Source: Atherinomorus stipes
Taxonomy: Eukaryota; Chordata; Actinopteri; Atheriniformes; Atherinidae
Reading direction: 5' to 3'
Length of the DNA stretch: 64,000 nucleotides
Assembly: GCA_023101725.1 (NCBI GenBank)
Contig: JALJCO010012917.1
Location: 62,001 to 126,000 of the forward strand
Of this stretch, positions 28,201 through 43,200 are shown in pieces (positions within the stretch are counted from its first letter, which is position 1; each line of letters begins with the position of its first letter). Made by a program: the position numbers and the translations under genes. The notes beneath the pieces were generated by a model. It was not told the origin of the DNA, ran no database searches, and saw only the letters and a program-made list of their open reading frames with translations.

Positions 28201-31200
28201 CTGTAATATCCCTGTTGCAGTGTGACTACTTTGCACAAGGATGAACAAACTTGTTCTCTTCGGAGACCAGTCTTGGATATGCATGAGTAGACCTAATCAT
28301 TCATAAGTTATTTCATGAAAAGTACTTCAAAAAATGCTTCAAAGTAGTTTTCTCCAGGAGAAAATCATACACTGGGATCATAACTACTTGTGAAAGTCTG
28401 CTGTAAAGAGAGCGTCATCATCAACCTCCTTGTGACATAATATGTAAGTCATTTTTAGGCATGGACTCAATGTTGTTTTGCATCCATAACTATCAAGCTA
28501 ATTGCTCAGTCAACTCCAAAAATCAATTATTAGACAACCAGAGCACAGGGTGGAGGAAATGTCACATTACTCACCATCTCTTTGCAAATGAAGTAAAAAT
28601 AAGCTCTTTAAAGCCACAAAGCACAATTGTAAAAACTGCTGTTAACATGGGAGGTACCATGGAAAAATTGGTCATTGGCTTTGGTTTGGTTTAATACCTA
28701 AACAAGTTCTGACTTACACTTTCCTTACCTCCCTACTATCCAGTCATTATTTTGGGGTTCAATAATCCATATCCCCCCATAAAACGAAGCATAGCAGCCA
28801 GTATAAATGTTCCACTTAGACTGTAATTTGTGATAAATCATAATGGTGTTTTCTGCAAACTTTGCTGCCAGTGTTAATGCTAAATTATCTTGCAAGCGAT
28901 AAACATGTCAATTCCTTTCTTACTGAGCTGACATTTAAACATGGCTTTATGCAAAATTAAACATACAAGGAACTGGACAAATTTCCTTCCCTTTGTTAGT
29001 TTGTGTCTGGTTAATTGCGTCATTTTATCTCTATTCAAAACAAGGGAATTGGAGAAGCTAAAACACTTGCATACACATGTGTCATGTATAAGAAGGATTT
29101 TCATCTAAGCCTCTGAAGTTTACACATATTTTTTCATGCAAGCAAATTTGAAACTTTTGGAGTTTCAATTCTACAACTTTTTATGAAATACTCGTCATAT
29201 AAATGGGAATTCTTCCACCAAACGCTGGGAGCTTGTGTGAAAAATCGTAGAATTTGTCTACTAGCTTACATATCATGTTAACACTAGTCTTTGAGGTCAC
29301 TTAAGACTGTATTGCAGCCTCACTTCCTTTAGGGAAGTGGTTTTAGTGATATAAAAGCATTCACTTCTAAAAGTGTTTGAGGTGTTTGAGGTGCTGTATG
29401 ATAACATCCCAATTCAGCTTTGGAGCTCTGGAGCTCATGCACAGCAGCTCCGATGACAGTTGCAAATTTTACAGTTTTTTACTTTGCATGATAGGACCCC
29501 CACCCCCCTCCAGATTTACATCTTTATTTTTGCTTTGTTAAAGCAGAAGGAACCCCACCTGGTAGGCTGAGATACATGAGACCAGAGTAACATAAAGTTC
29601 AACAACATCGACCATCAATAACTCACGAAGGACCCGACAGGACATTTTCGAAAAAAAATAATCTCAACGCTGTGATCAGCATGTAAAATACTCACTCTCA
29701 GACAATAAATCCCAATTTCCTTTTTGGTGAACACAACAGGCTATATTTATAACTTACTGACACCCTTCCACTGTATGTGTTAGAGTTGGACAAAGTTCAA
29801 GTCCAAGTGGAATGCAATAAATCAAAATCAGTGTCAGGATTCCTGTGAGTGCATGTACAAGTTCTCTGTATTAATGCACTTGGAGCTCTCTGCGGCAATT
29901 ACATCAGCATGTAATAATGAGTTTGACCTGTTCACTTTGCAGCAGTTATTGTCATTAACTGATAGCACAAGAATCACTACTTACAGAGTAAAAAGGAGTC
30001 TTCATAGCTCTCAGCTTTTCCTTCTGTAGCAGGCAGTGATTTATTGATGCTTCCTTGACTTCCTCTGTCATTTTGTTTGTCTCTTAAGACCCATTGATGA
30101 TTTCTGCAGAGGCAAACAGTTCAATTCATTGTGCAAATAGGATACAGATCCATCTGCCATGTGCACAATCTCTCATTGTATCATATTTGAGTCATTGCTA
30201 CTCACATCAAACACAAAAAATTACAGGACTCCTGTGGATGTTTTTGAAAAGTTAGCCGGATTTTTTTTTTTTAAATTTTGTTTGTTTTATGATCACAGAA
30301 TCCTCACAGTGACATAGACTGGACTGCAGCACCATACCAGTGATTATTCTGGAGGTGTGCCTAGTTCTATGTATGAGCCAGCAACCTGACTTTGTCATCT
30401 TCTGGTCCACTGAACAGATATTATTCAGGATTTTTGGAGAATTTGAAAAGGAATTTTGGCCACAGTTTTTGTGCAATCTATGTGTCTTATCAATCTTTTC
30501 ATGATGAATAATTTACTCCCAGTGACCGCATGATCCTCACAAATTTCAGGATACAAAGAAATGGATGATATACCGATTCTTGCAGTCCTGCAAAGAGCAT
30601 CAATTTGCCTTTGACATGTTGTAAAACCCTGTGTTGGAGAGAAAAAAAAACATCCCCAAACATATATGTATACATAAGGCTGCACTGCAATCAACAGTCA
30701 ACACATTGTCACACAGTATAATTCTATCTTTTTTCCCAGGGTTTGACATTTGTCTGACTTAATCAAATCTCAAATATTCAAGGAAAGCTCTGCCTCATTG
30801 AATAAATTCTATCTCATCCAATTCCTCTTACTTGGTAAGTCAGTCCTGCCCTTCACACACATTCCAGCATATTCCCATGATCTGGCTGAGTTCTCCAGGA
30901 ATGTAAGCACATGATGATGACTTAAATTAGACAATTGTGATGAAATCTTCAGATTTATTGAGGTAGCCCAGGTCACTTGGCAGAAGTCAGCGTGTGCCTT
31001 ACTTGGATGCTTGGTCTCAGTGAACCTGTTGCACTCTGTCAAAACACAGTAACGGTAACAAACACAAGTACAGTTGAATGATGAGATTCTGAGCAAAAGG
31101 AAAAGTGGAGCAGACTCCCATTTCCATTCCCCAGCTGAGACAGGAAATCCTCCTTTTGATTATAAAATTAAGGAGCAAAATTGGGAACAATCAGTCTGCA

Positions 31201-34200
31201 CCCTTGGTGTGGTGCTTGCACCTGAGATCTATACCACGGAGGTACTGGCATGAGTGAACTGTCAGATGATCATATACAAAGAACATATGCTCACAGATGT
31301 TACTTTTGTTGTCTCAGCTTTGTGCTAATCAGTTACAGAACAATATTACTCACTCGTCATTTTTATTTAAGCCTGCAGGATTTTCAGCTTTCTTCAGTCA
31401 GTCTTACAAGGCCAAACCTCAAGAAATTTGATCAGCTCTACAACTGTCCAGCTCTGTGATCAAAACACATCTGCGGCTATAACTGTTCCCATTTACACTT
31501 CTGCTGGGAAAAGGGCAAATTCTTTTACTTTCAGCATGATCACAGTGACAGTAAAGCCCTCTTAGCTCACTACTATTTACTAAGAAAAAGATTTAGTCTC
31601 AATCACGAACCCTTGCTCTTACAATCAGATTATGACAGGAATTTTGGAGAATCAAATAATGCTTTCCTGTTTCCAAGACAAATAAACCTGGATCATGTCA
31701 GCAGAGTTGCAGATCAACTCACCTTCATACAGCCACATCACCATTTTTAAAGCGTTTTTAAAGGGGGTAAGTTTGCTGTATGTTATAACATCTTTACATC
31801 CCATCACAGATGGCTCTGCGGGTGAGTCTCTGGATTTTGTGTTTCTCCTGATTCCAACTGTTCCTTTCCTTAACCTCAGTGCTCCAATAGAATGGATACT
31901 GATATTATTGTGGTACAGATCCAATGAATATGTCACAGCTCATTACTGAAAAGGTTAAAGCCTTCTTAAGTGCAGTGTAGCAATGTGCCAGCATGCTCCA
32001 TAGACTGCCAAGATTTTTCATTTCTGGCATTTTTTGTGTCATGTGCATGAATATTCCTTTAGATGGATGTGACTATAATATCGTGTAATGCTCTCCTCTA
32101 ATGGCCACATTCAGTTTACAGAACTGAAAGTCCAGTGTTCACACAGTTTTCTCTAATAAACACATGTACCCCTTTGACATGTGGTTTATATTAATTGCTC
32201 TCCCAACACATGTACGAGCCATTAAACATAATCATTGTGGTCCTGCTGCTCCATTCTCTCATTTGTATTGTGTATTTTTGATATGAACCAGGTTTTTTTT
32301 CCCTTCAAAAAATACAACTTTGTAATTTTGGCTTGAGCTCACCAGCCCCATTGGAGTTAGCTGTTAGTTGTCCCAGAACAACTGTAGCTATTCTTTTTGT
32401 ACCTTTTTTAAGATTTCTGTTGTTATTCCTTACACACATGAGGCAACCATGTCTGGGATCCAGAACGACCATCTCAGGACTTACTTTGAATTACAGCCAG
32501 AAATCAGGCAGAAATAAAGCTGGGGGATGTGGCTGGGGGTTGAGGGCAGCCACAATGCTGCAGCAGTCTTCTGAAAGAAAGTTTCCACCTTCAGTACTTC
32601 AGTATGAAAACAATACAAATTTACACCTCATCAAATCTATGAACTTTTTGAAGTTTTTGCTCTGGTTCTGCAGGAGATGTGATCACGTTTCATCACACTC
32701 TCATCACAGCTGTGAGGTGGGCCAGATAAAAACGTCAAGGACAGAATTTGGAGTGTATATGGGTCAAAGATGATGAGTTTAGAAATGGAAATTTTAGTAA
32801 TGCAGTAAAAACTTACAAACAAAATAACCATTGATAGTTATCTACTGCTAAGAGTAATTTCTTGCAATCATCAAACACTTTGGTAAAATAGACCTTTTTC
32901 TGATGTGTGTTACAGGTGTATATGTACCACCTGGTGCTGGATTTGGACCTGGAGGCACAGGAGCTGGAACTGGATTCTTTCCAGGTAATATCCACATGAC
33001 AAACTAACAAAAATGACTCAGGACACAACAATACCAAACAAATTTGCTTGTTTTTAGCAGGACTGTATAACGGGGAAATTAAACAACTGTGAACAAGTGT
33101 TATAAAACAAAACATGAAAACAAAACTGAACCGCAAAGTGAGCTAAACTCATCCATGTGTAAAACAAAAAACAAGAACGTGAAGGATTGTTTTCAACTAT
33201 TCCAATTCGAAGGCTGATATTTTACAAGCTGTTACTGCTGGATGATGTTAGTTAATTAACTGCTTAACGGTTACCAACAGAAAATCTGCACACATGTATT
33301 TGTTCTTGCATAGTACACTGATATTATGCTATTTGTATGCATTTGGTGGCATCTTGGAATATAAGTTTTGAACCATATGTTTCTATGGACCACTGCCCCA
33401 TCATGATATAAAAACTTACAAGTGTATAAAATGGCACAAGATACAACATCTCTCCAGGTGTCCTCTGAGAGTATAAAATGAATGTCAGCTGCTGTGATGA
33501 TAAATTACTGAGCCAGAAACTGTCCATTACATTACTTTAAAAGTGCACACCATAAATCAATAATCCGAATGACTTTGTTTTACTAGGGTCTGCTGGAGGA
33601 GGTCCTGCGGGCTATAAACCAGCTAAACCTGCAGGTGAGTGGAGAAGACCTAGTATTTTTTTTTTGTTTTCCACTTTTATGAAACATTTTTAAGGAGTTT
33701 CTCCTACTTTCTCCTGAATTTGTTCAGGCACAACTTTATCAGCAATTTCAACATTAAAATCTCAAACTATTTGTCTCTGTGAAAAATTATCTTTGATTTT
33801 GATCTCAGTTTTAGAGATCTTTTAGCCGTATCATGACCTGATAGAGTATTTTTAAATTCAGCTTCTATTAGATTAACATTTTGCAGCTTCATCTACTGTA
33901 TGAAGGCTCTGCTTTTACTCCATGTGAATTTAGGTGTCTGTATAGTTCCATTAAAGCAGAGTTGATGTCTCACATTTTTCATTGACCAAATGGCCATTTG
34001 CTCCATTTGGCATGATGCAGAGCCAGAGATATTTTGTCTGGTGTTTGTCACTTCACACATCTGCAGCAGATGCACTCAGCTCTGCAGTACAGACCGCTTT
34101 AGCAGCACGTCACCAACTGTATGCAGAATCTTGGCACAGCTTCAGCTTCCATTTTGCAGAACAAGTTTTACCTTGTGCTCATTTCAAATCCATAAAGTAT

Positions 34201-37200
34201 GTTTTTATGGCTTTCAAATACTGACATTTTCAGTATTTTAGTGCTACATGCAAAGTAAGTTGAGGTACATTTGCTGTTAGTACTTGATTAGAGTAGCACG
34301 AAACACATTTGAGACTTACTTGCCACCCCATCTTAAATGAGGACTTATTTAATGCTAGGAATATTGTTGTAGCTACAAATGATGTTTTAAGAGCTAACCG
34401 CTGTTGTTGAGCCAGTTTGTTGATGGACATTAAGGGTTTGTGGTTGGGAAATTTGAGACCAATTACAGTTTGTTTTTTTTCAGCTGATTGGTCAGTGATA
34501 ATGATTGATGCCATCTAGCCAGGAAACCTTAAATATTCATGAATACTAAATGACATGACAGGAACATTCCAGGTTTTTTTTTTTTTATAATTTGTGGAGG
34601 TTGTAAGCATTGTGTCCGAAGAAGATGAATAGACTTTTTAGGCTCATCACTGGGACAGATCATTATTCTCTCAGCTCGTCTGGAATCTATTTTCCCTATT
34701 TACATGGAGAAAGAGTCTTCACAATCTCCTGCAGAAAACAAATGGGCTGTTTCACCACTTTTAACACTAATTAATTAAACATTCTCTTGCTTAACAAAAT
34801 TTGGACCTAACATAGGACTCACACAGTCTCTATGAATAAACAGTTTAGTGGTAGATAATTATCTAGTCCCTTTACCATACATGCAGGACAACACTCTAGT
34901 TTTGTACAGGCCAGTGTGATATTAATTTAAAAATTTGTTTTTAACTTTTATTTTCCAGGGAAAGTCCTGTTGAGATTAAAAACCTCTTTTTCAAGGGAGT
35001 CCTGGCCAAGAGGCAACAGAAGTTACAAGACAATTATACAAGATTCACAATAAAAATAATTAAAAACATTTCTTTTCTCTGTAGTGGAGAACTCACCAAG
35101 TATTGCATTAAACTGTTTAAGGTGTTTGGCCAAAGTTTTCTAATGGAATTGAAAACCCAGCTAGCATCACTAATAATCTTGAGAGTTGTAATTTCAGTCA
35201 CATACGTCTCTGTTTGACTCTGGCAGTAGGTGGTTATGGACCTGGAGGCCAAGGTGTGGGCCCTGGTGGTTTCGTCCCAGGAGGTGTTGGACCTGGTGGC
35301 CTTGGCATTGGAGGACTGCCAGCAGGTATGAAAATAAGGAGGTCTTGGTCACCACCTGCTGTATAATCAGGTCCAACATCTCAGAGCCAGAAGCCAGAAA
35401 CATATAACATGTGAACATTTGGATCTTGGCTTGAAAAGTAATATTTTATTATACTTATATAGTTCTCGCATACTTTGCTTGTTCTCACCCAACAGGGCAA
35501 GGTGGAAAGGCCCCTAAACCAGGTAAGCTGGAAGACTGTATTTCATGAAAAATTATATTTGACAGGCATACATAACCAAAAAACAAAAAAAGAGGAAAGA
35601 ATCGAATGTATTATGATATACTTTTAAATGCAGCGACAACTTCCTCTTTGCAAGCCATTTGAATAATACAGCTCTGCAGGCTTTAACAGAGGCTTTCTGC
35701 AACATGGAAACTCCTCTGCATTGCATATTATGTCCGAGTGCCTTGGAGGGAAGGAAGCATGATGTATTGTTATTGGATGGAAAAAGAAGGCTAATGTATA
35801 GACTTCACTGCATTCACACATCATCAGAGTAGGCAGACCAGAACAGATGCAGGGCAGTATACAGTGGCCTTTCAAATGGCTGTCACCAGGTTTTTCTTAT
35901 CACCCGTGTGTTTCTGTCAGAGTTGGTTTACACTGGCCTTGCAGCTGTTTGGGGCGTCTTGAATGTGAGGGACCAATCACAGATTCCACCACTCCTTCTC
36001 CTCAGCTTTATTAAGAGGCTCAAGGAGTGATGATTGGCAGAGCGCAAACAGTCATCAACGCCTGCCAAACAATGGTGCCAGAGCACTGATGAATGTTATT
36101 GTAATATTAGAGCCGTACAATATATGGAAACCTCTGCGTTGAAACTTACCACAGCCCTTCTCTTCGATACTGTACTGTAAATATTTTCCTTTCTGTATCT
36201 TAGTTTGAGCCCCAGTGTTGCTCGAGCCATGTTTAGCTATCGTTTAATTCCCCTAAGCACTGCTGATATAATCTCAGCCTACCTCTCTGTGTTTAGAAAG
36301 ATAAGGAACCAAGCAATCATCTTGCAGTCCTGATAAAACATGGAGCAGGTTACAGAAGGGTCCCCTTGGACTGCCACACCCCCACCCTCTGACAAGATTT
36401 GCTAGAGGGCCACTTTGTGAGAATGACCTAATATCCAGTATAAGGCGGAAGTTGATTTTGGCTTGAAATAGCAGAGCATTCCTTGAGAAATATTCCTTGT
36501 TTTTATTTAAGTTCTCCCTCTCCCCCAGGTGTACCTGGTAGAAATTAAGTTTGTGAGAATAAGGGCAATGTTAAAACTAGCTCCCTCCATCTTTTTAAAA
36601 TCAGTGCACTTTGGGTCTGTGTAGACGTTCATAATCTGCAATAATCTCTTTTGTTTGGGGGAAAACTGAATTACTTGGAGTCAACTTCCAGTAGGCCTTA
36701 CTTCAGTTTTTTTTAATGAAAGACAAGGCTTAAATTCACAGAGGAGTTGTAATATGTTCCACTTCACAGCAGGTTACTGATCTCTGAATGCGGGTTTCCA
36801 TCAGTGGCAAATTCCATTCCATCTGAATATTACCAGCACTAATCCTTATCTGGAATAACTTTTTTATCTTACAAGCATGAAGTTTCCATTTATATACAAA
36901 TGTGCAGCTCACCTGTAGCCAAATCTCACGCTGTTGTAGGTTGAGTCTATCCCATCAGTGTTTGGCTTGTGCTGCACAGAAAATGCCAGATGAAATTATA
37001 TGCTACAGGCACATGGAAAATCATTGACCTTTTTTTAAGACGCACAAATGATGCAAACACTGGTAAAATTCTTATGGATGAATACCTATATGCACATATA
37101 AAAACTCTTGCCAGTCATGCTCATGTGTAAGTCATGCAGTGACATTACATTCCTCATATGCACCTCTCCTGGCCTGTGATGGAGATCAGCAGCTGGCTAT

Positions 37201-40200
37201 GTGAGTAGCGTGACTACAGTGGGTTGCAGCCTAGCTTAAGCAAGACCTTGTAGATGTTACACTAATTGTGAAACCTGTCAGCATTCGGTTTTGACAATAC
37301 ACTGAAAGCTGGAAAAAAGGAACTTTGCTCTTATAAACAGCTGTTGGACATCGTCTCGTTTCCTGTGTTGCCTCAAGCAAAGGTGGATTCAGTACTCATG
37401 CCGTGATTGCCAAAATTTGGCTGTCGTACGCTAGCCTCCTGTCACTTTTAGGCAGTTTTAAGGCAGCTAACATGAAACATAATGTTTTTCTGTTCTATGA
37501 ACTCTGTTCTATGATGGGAAAGGATGTGTCTGGATGGGAGATAAAAGGTGTTGATCAAGGTGTCTTTTCATGTCTGTCTTCTTTTAAAATGATATAAAAC
37601 TAGAAATGATGGGGAAATATGTTGTCTGCCAGACCTTTTTAACACAGTCTGAAACTGACAATAGCAATGCGATGCAGCTCTACATCAGTTTTAGGGCTAT
37701 GAAAATTTATATGGGGAGTCAAAATTTATAAACAATTTCATTTAGCCTTCTTTCATATATTTTCTTCCAGTTAAAAGAGGGTCCTCAGTACTACGCGGTA
37801 GACATAACTCTCATTTCTGTTTTAACGATTTGCAGTGGGCTTTTTATTGATGTCAAAGCTCCTAAAGCATGTGGTGCCTAAGTCTGAGAAATGATTAAAT
37901 GAAAGAAACCAAAAGGCTGCCTGGCAGTAACTTATTCAGGGCTTCCAAAACGTTCGCACCAGCAGCCAGGTGTTGTTTGTCATGTGCTGGTTAGGTTTTT
38001 TTTTTTTTTTTTGTGAATGCTCCAAAATGGAGCAAATCACCAGATACAGGATCTCTGTTGTTATGTGTGACCGCTTACTCTGTTTGTCTGAGATGCTTCT
38101 GCCAATTATCAACCAAGCAGAAAGAAAGAGATCTATATTGTGAGCTTGGTAATACAAGCTTACTGATGATCTTAACATTATGGCAGAAATGTAATGCTCT
38201 GTAACTCAGCACCACAGCTCCTAGCCTCCAGAATGACGTAATGAAAGTAAGATTTAATGTTAGGCATTTTATTAGTGTTTGCATTAAGCTGAATTTATTT
38301 CAAAAAGGTGTTAAAAAAATCATATGACATGAGTGTGTATGATCCACATTTCTTACCTCGCCTTTACTTTGGTTCTTGATTGCCACTGAATAATCTAAGA
38401 ATAAGAACACAAAGTGAAAAAGATTACAGTAATTATGTGCAAGATAAAATTGCTGCTGCAAAATTTGCAATGCCTCTAAATTTTACTGATGGAGTGCATC
38501 GGCCAATGCTAATAAAATGTTCTGACTAGAGTCTTTGACAGACTTCTGAGATCTGGAATAACATAATATTGATATGAGAGATAACTTTTACACAAATCTT
38601 TCAATCATTGTCAAGGTGAAAAGTTGAAAGTTTTTGCTTAAATACTCTGTTTTGAAGTGAAAGAAACTCATCAAGGAAACTGTTATCTTTAAAGCTTCAC
38701 ATTTTTGTTAATTTGGGCCAGTTGATACACATAACACTTGGTTTATCTTCTTTGGTTTCATATTTCTGTCTCTATTTGTAGAAGCAGCAAGTGACCTTGT
38801 CAGCTTCATAATAACACGAAAGGAAAATGGCAGAGAAGCAGAAATATGAGACATCACACAGCAACACCAGATAGAGGGTAAAGAAAGGAAGAACGAACAG
38901 TCTAACAATGACAGCAACATGCCAAATGTCATGCCAAATCCTATCCAGCTCTCATTACACAGAATCACTTGCACATTCATTCGTGCAAGACACTTACTTA
39001 GAGAGGCTGCTGAAAGAAGGGAGACTGATAGATTGAGGCGAGGATGAGAATGTTTTGCCAAAAGAAGACGAGCTCGGAGGAGGTTTAGTCTCCTGGAACA
39101 CATATGCTTTTTGTTACTGTAGCTCAGACCTGTCCTCGGAGCTGCCAGAGACTGGAAGCATCTGTGTGTGGATACACACGACCATATGTAAATATGTTTG
39201 TAAGTTTCAGATCTATACAATTACACATAAAAACTCATCTGTGCAAACACAAATGTAAATAATTAAAATAGTTCCTGACAATGCTTTAGTTTCCCTTTCA
39301 GTTCTTTGGCAGCCATATATAAAGATTTTTTTTATCAACTCAAACTGTGAAAGATTGCGATTTTTTACACATATTCCTTCCCACTTACTCTCCTTAATTT
39401 ATCCCACACTGACTCGCCATATGAAGCTTTTGTAGTCTTGGAAGCTAAATAGTCTTCAAGCAAACTTTGTTGTATCAGAGCCACACCGCCCCCACCCTGG
39501 ACTCAGCCCACCCAAAATCTGCACAACCACGGCAGCTTGTTTGTTCACATTGGAAGTTCCTTTAGTTTCCTAAACATTTTTTCTTGGATGATGTCACCAA
39601 TTTGGTAATCACAGTCTTCAATAATCTCACTAATTCATCTCAGGAAATTGATACCAGAGTAAAGTAAGATAAGACAGAGTCTTAATTAGTATTTATTAGC
39701 ATCTAATCAGTCACACATACCACACATTACAGTTTCAAAGTGTGGTATTTTCTCCCTCATTGAGCCAGTTCTTTACTTTGAATCACTGATAACTCCCAGC
39801 CTTTCACCAGCCTGCTCTTTGTCATGTCTGCTGAGTTGTTTTCTATTTTTCTCTTTTTCTGTCCTTTTTTCCACGTTCATTGTTGATGAACAATCTCTTG
39901 GCATGCTCTCACAACCTCTCCCCTTCTTTCTTTCCCAGCAGGTCTGGTGGAGGGACCTCTATCCTTGTCCATCTGGCAGCACAGCTTCAGTGTTGTTTAT
40001 GCAATGATAGAGATATTTTTTGCTGTAATTTCCCTAAAAGCCCATAAAGACAGATCAACAGTCAAATAACTTTGTTTCAGTCAAACGCAAAAGTGGACTC
40101 AAGTCCACTTTGGTTTGAGGGGTGTCTTGTAGATCTCTAACCGCAGTGTTGCTGTCTGAGTTTTAAGACCTTGGAGGCTTTTTTAGAGTTAAATATTTAT

Positions 40201-43200
40201 TCACTAGCAAGGACCACGCCACAACAATATGGTTTAGTGATTTAATGCAGATTTATGGCAGGATGAGGATGATGGGGTTTATGAGGTGAATTATCCGGGG
40301 TGTGATGATGACCTGCAAGGTGAAGGAGGTACCATCTCAGGATGCCAGCAGCCCTGACTTAATAGAACCTCCCAGAGGGTACGTGAAAAACAAGCATAAT
40401 GTAAGAGGGGCATATGGAGTAGAGACACAAAGACTAATGACAGAGGTAGAGAGACTGTAGAGGATGAAGAGGCAAAGGGCAGAAAGACAGATGAAAGGTC
40501 GGACAGAGGGAGAGTGGATGACTAGATGAAGGAAGAGAGGTTGAAGGCAGTTGGCAAGTTTATTTGTATTGCACAAGTGATTGAGCACAATCTTTTCCAT
40601 TCAAATCAAACTAAAAAAAGCAACTAGATCATCATATAACATATTAACTCCCAAGCTCTGACGTTTAAATTAGTCGGTTTAAATGGAAAAATCTGTCCTT
40701 ACAACAAAGACAGACTTGTAATAACAAGGTTATCGTTTTCTTAACATAACTATAAGCTCCTACTTGAAAGTGCATATATGGTACAATCTCCCTGTGTCAT
40801 ATCCATCCACAACACAACAATAGAAAAAAAAAAATACCATGAGAATCCCCACTCAGGTGGAAAACACCATTCAAAGTAATGCTGTTTTCAAAGTAAAAGA
40901 GTTTGATATCGATTTGTGGGATTTTGGATCAATACCATTGGCTCGTTGACCATATAATCGATACATCAATATACTGTAGATCGATGTTTTGTTACACTCC
41001 TAGCGATTAGAGGTGTGGATGAGGCTAAACCCTGCTCCCAAACCCAAGTTAAAGGGACTAGAGGCAAGAATTGTGAAAGAATAAACATGCATGTCCAGTT
41101 TTTTTATGCTAATGGGTGATAAAGCGTTAAAAAACAAAAAGAAAGAGCCCACCCACGCCTCTCTCTGTTGCCTTGAACAGGCTGTGTGCTACATAATGCG
41201 CTGCAATTCGGTGGCCAAATGTCCCGCGCAGTCCTGCAGATGTGACATCAAATGACGCTGCATACGCGTCCCCGACAGTTTTGATCCAGGAAGGAGACGG
41301 TCGCGGTGAATTCAAACACTGTAAGGGATGGTTAAGGATTCTTCTGCCGTCAGCAAACGATCCAGATCAACTGAAAGACACTTAAAAGTGGAACTACGAA
41401 GAAAAAGACTTTATCCTGTTCCCGCTCCCCTGCCGACTTGGCCAGTGGCTGCAGTTACCGGCGGCGCCAGTCGCGGCACTTGTGAGTCTCATTTCTGTAT
41501 CTTGCCTCAAGTCCCTTTAAGTATATACTGTAATACCCATTTGGTGTATACTGTAAATGGTCAAAGTTCATGCTTCTATATACATGGCAGGATTTGAAAC
41601 CATGCTGAGAACTGATTTTTGCCGCAGGTTTAAATTTGAGCTCAGTCAGGGCAGTACAGCTTCATAAGTTTACAGATACTCAGAGCTTTAAACAACAATT
41701 GTTTAAAACATATTTCTATTTGTTTTAATTCTTGATTAACTTCCATCTTAAATGTTTTCCTACATGAAATTATTTTCAGTCACAATTCGTGTGTGTCACA
41801 GAAATAATCTCACCTCATCAAAATATCTCTCTTTGGATTTCTCAATATTTATCAGGCTCATGGGGTGGGCTATATGACCTGGAAGGAGTCATTGTTTTTA
41901 AATTACATCAGTGTTTGCTGCTCAAGCTTCATATGATGCATTTTGTGCAACAACAGCTCTACATATTCATGTGCTATTCAGTAAACTGCGCTTCCAGTGT
42001 CAGTGACACAATTTCTCTCTCGCTTGTTTTCCTTCGCAGTGTCCCATATGTTTTTCATAGTGAAATACCTCACATGGCTGCACAGTGATCCCAGCCTTTA
42101 TAATGACAGAAGAACTTGGAAAATGCTTTTGAATCTGACTCAAGGAACCTAACGTCAATGTTTCTATTTGCATATTTTGAAGGGAGCAAGTCTATCGAGC
42201 ACTTGTCTCTTCTCTCAACCCTGAGTCGTCAGAAAAGTATTCAGTGGAATGGCAGTCAGATGCATATGTGGACCATCTGGTAGATAAAACATGCTTGGCC
42301 AACTTTACATACCATGGCTACAGGCTGCATTTGTTGACTGTTTCTCTCATCCTGTGCATAATTTGCACATTTGAACCTCCCTGCACAAGGAACAAACTAA
42401 TCAGAAATGATCAGTTGTTCAAATTGTTATTCTTACATGTTCTCAGTGTACTGCTGTGTACTCTAATGCTTTCATTGAGTTTACTGTAAATGTTGTGAGG
42501 GTGTGCGCCAAGCTAAAGGAGTTGATATGAATGCCAGGTAAGAGATACTCTGCAGACATACTCAAGGGATTAGCGTTGGCAAAGCAACTGTGACATTCCT
42601 TTAGAGGTGGATAAAAAAGTAGGTGAGGCTCTATCTTTCACAGAAACAAGGAACAGGGAGAAATGTTAGCTCAACTTGAAAGTCTATAATGTTATGCTGT
42701 TGCAAGGCTTGTAGCATAAACAATGACATCACAGACTGTGCATATGGTGTAACCAGTAGTGCACAAATTAACAGTTTGAAGGAAGAAACAGTAATAATGG
42801 TATTTGCACAGATGCGTTTGGATACTGCTTGTGTTTGCAGAGGTAAAACTCACAGACTCCGGCTGGCGAGGTCAGGCTGCCACAGACGTCAGCGGGCATG
42901 GCAGTCTGGTTTGGCTTGATGGCAGCTTGTAATCCACAATGGTGACTTTTACAGTTGCAGTTAATTTGGAGCCATTTCTAAGTATTGCTCAGTACCTCAA
43001 AGATGAGGTATGTGTCTGATGCCCAAGTGGTGAGACCTAAGAGATTACCAAATCAGCACAAGTTCCTACCACATAATGAAACAAAGCACTCTATTTAAAG
43101 TGAGCAAACAGCACTTTTTATTACCTTGATTTTGACATGAATAGAGTCCCAAAAGTCAAGATGTTACAGGACAGATTTGTCACTGTGGGAGCTCTGATAG

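Larger units (their letters stand above)
15052..32915 (+). other. eln: Elastin intron 1 (17.9 kb)
   Basis: GTAAGT donor and TTACAG acceptor. It holds the TTAA elements at 16649 and 19473, hAT-like elements at 20132, 25998 and 26709, a possible LTR at 21769, the foldback element at 22636 and microsatellites. Segments 17315-19468 and 27312-32915 contain nothing I recognise. Large first introns often hold enhancers, but none can be shown here. Confidence 0.8.

Noticed and set aside
32333..32773. 146-codon open frame on the + strand upstream of elastin exon 2
   Set aside because: No family resemblance, mixed composition, starts and ends without splice or Kozak support, and lies inside intron 1; judged chance.
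38708..39220. 170-codon open frame on the minus strand
   Set aside because: Composition is that of translated AT-rich noncoding DNA, with no domain pattern and no repeats.
39937..39960. Acceptor-like CCCAGCAG followed by GTCTGGTGGAGGGACC, a possible elastin exon
   Set aside because: In the required phase it reads LVEGP and has no suitable donor.
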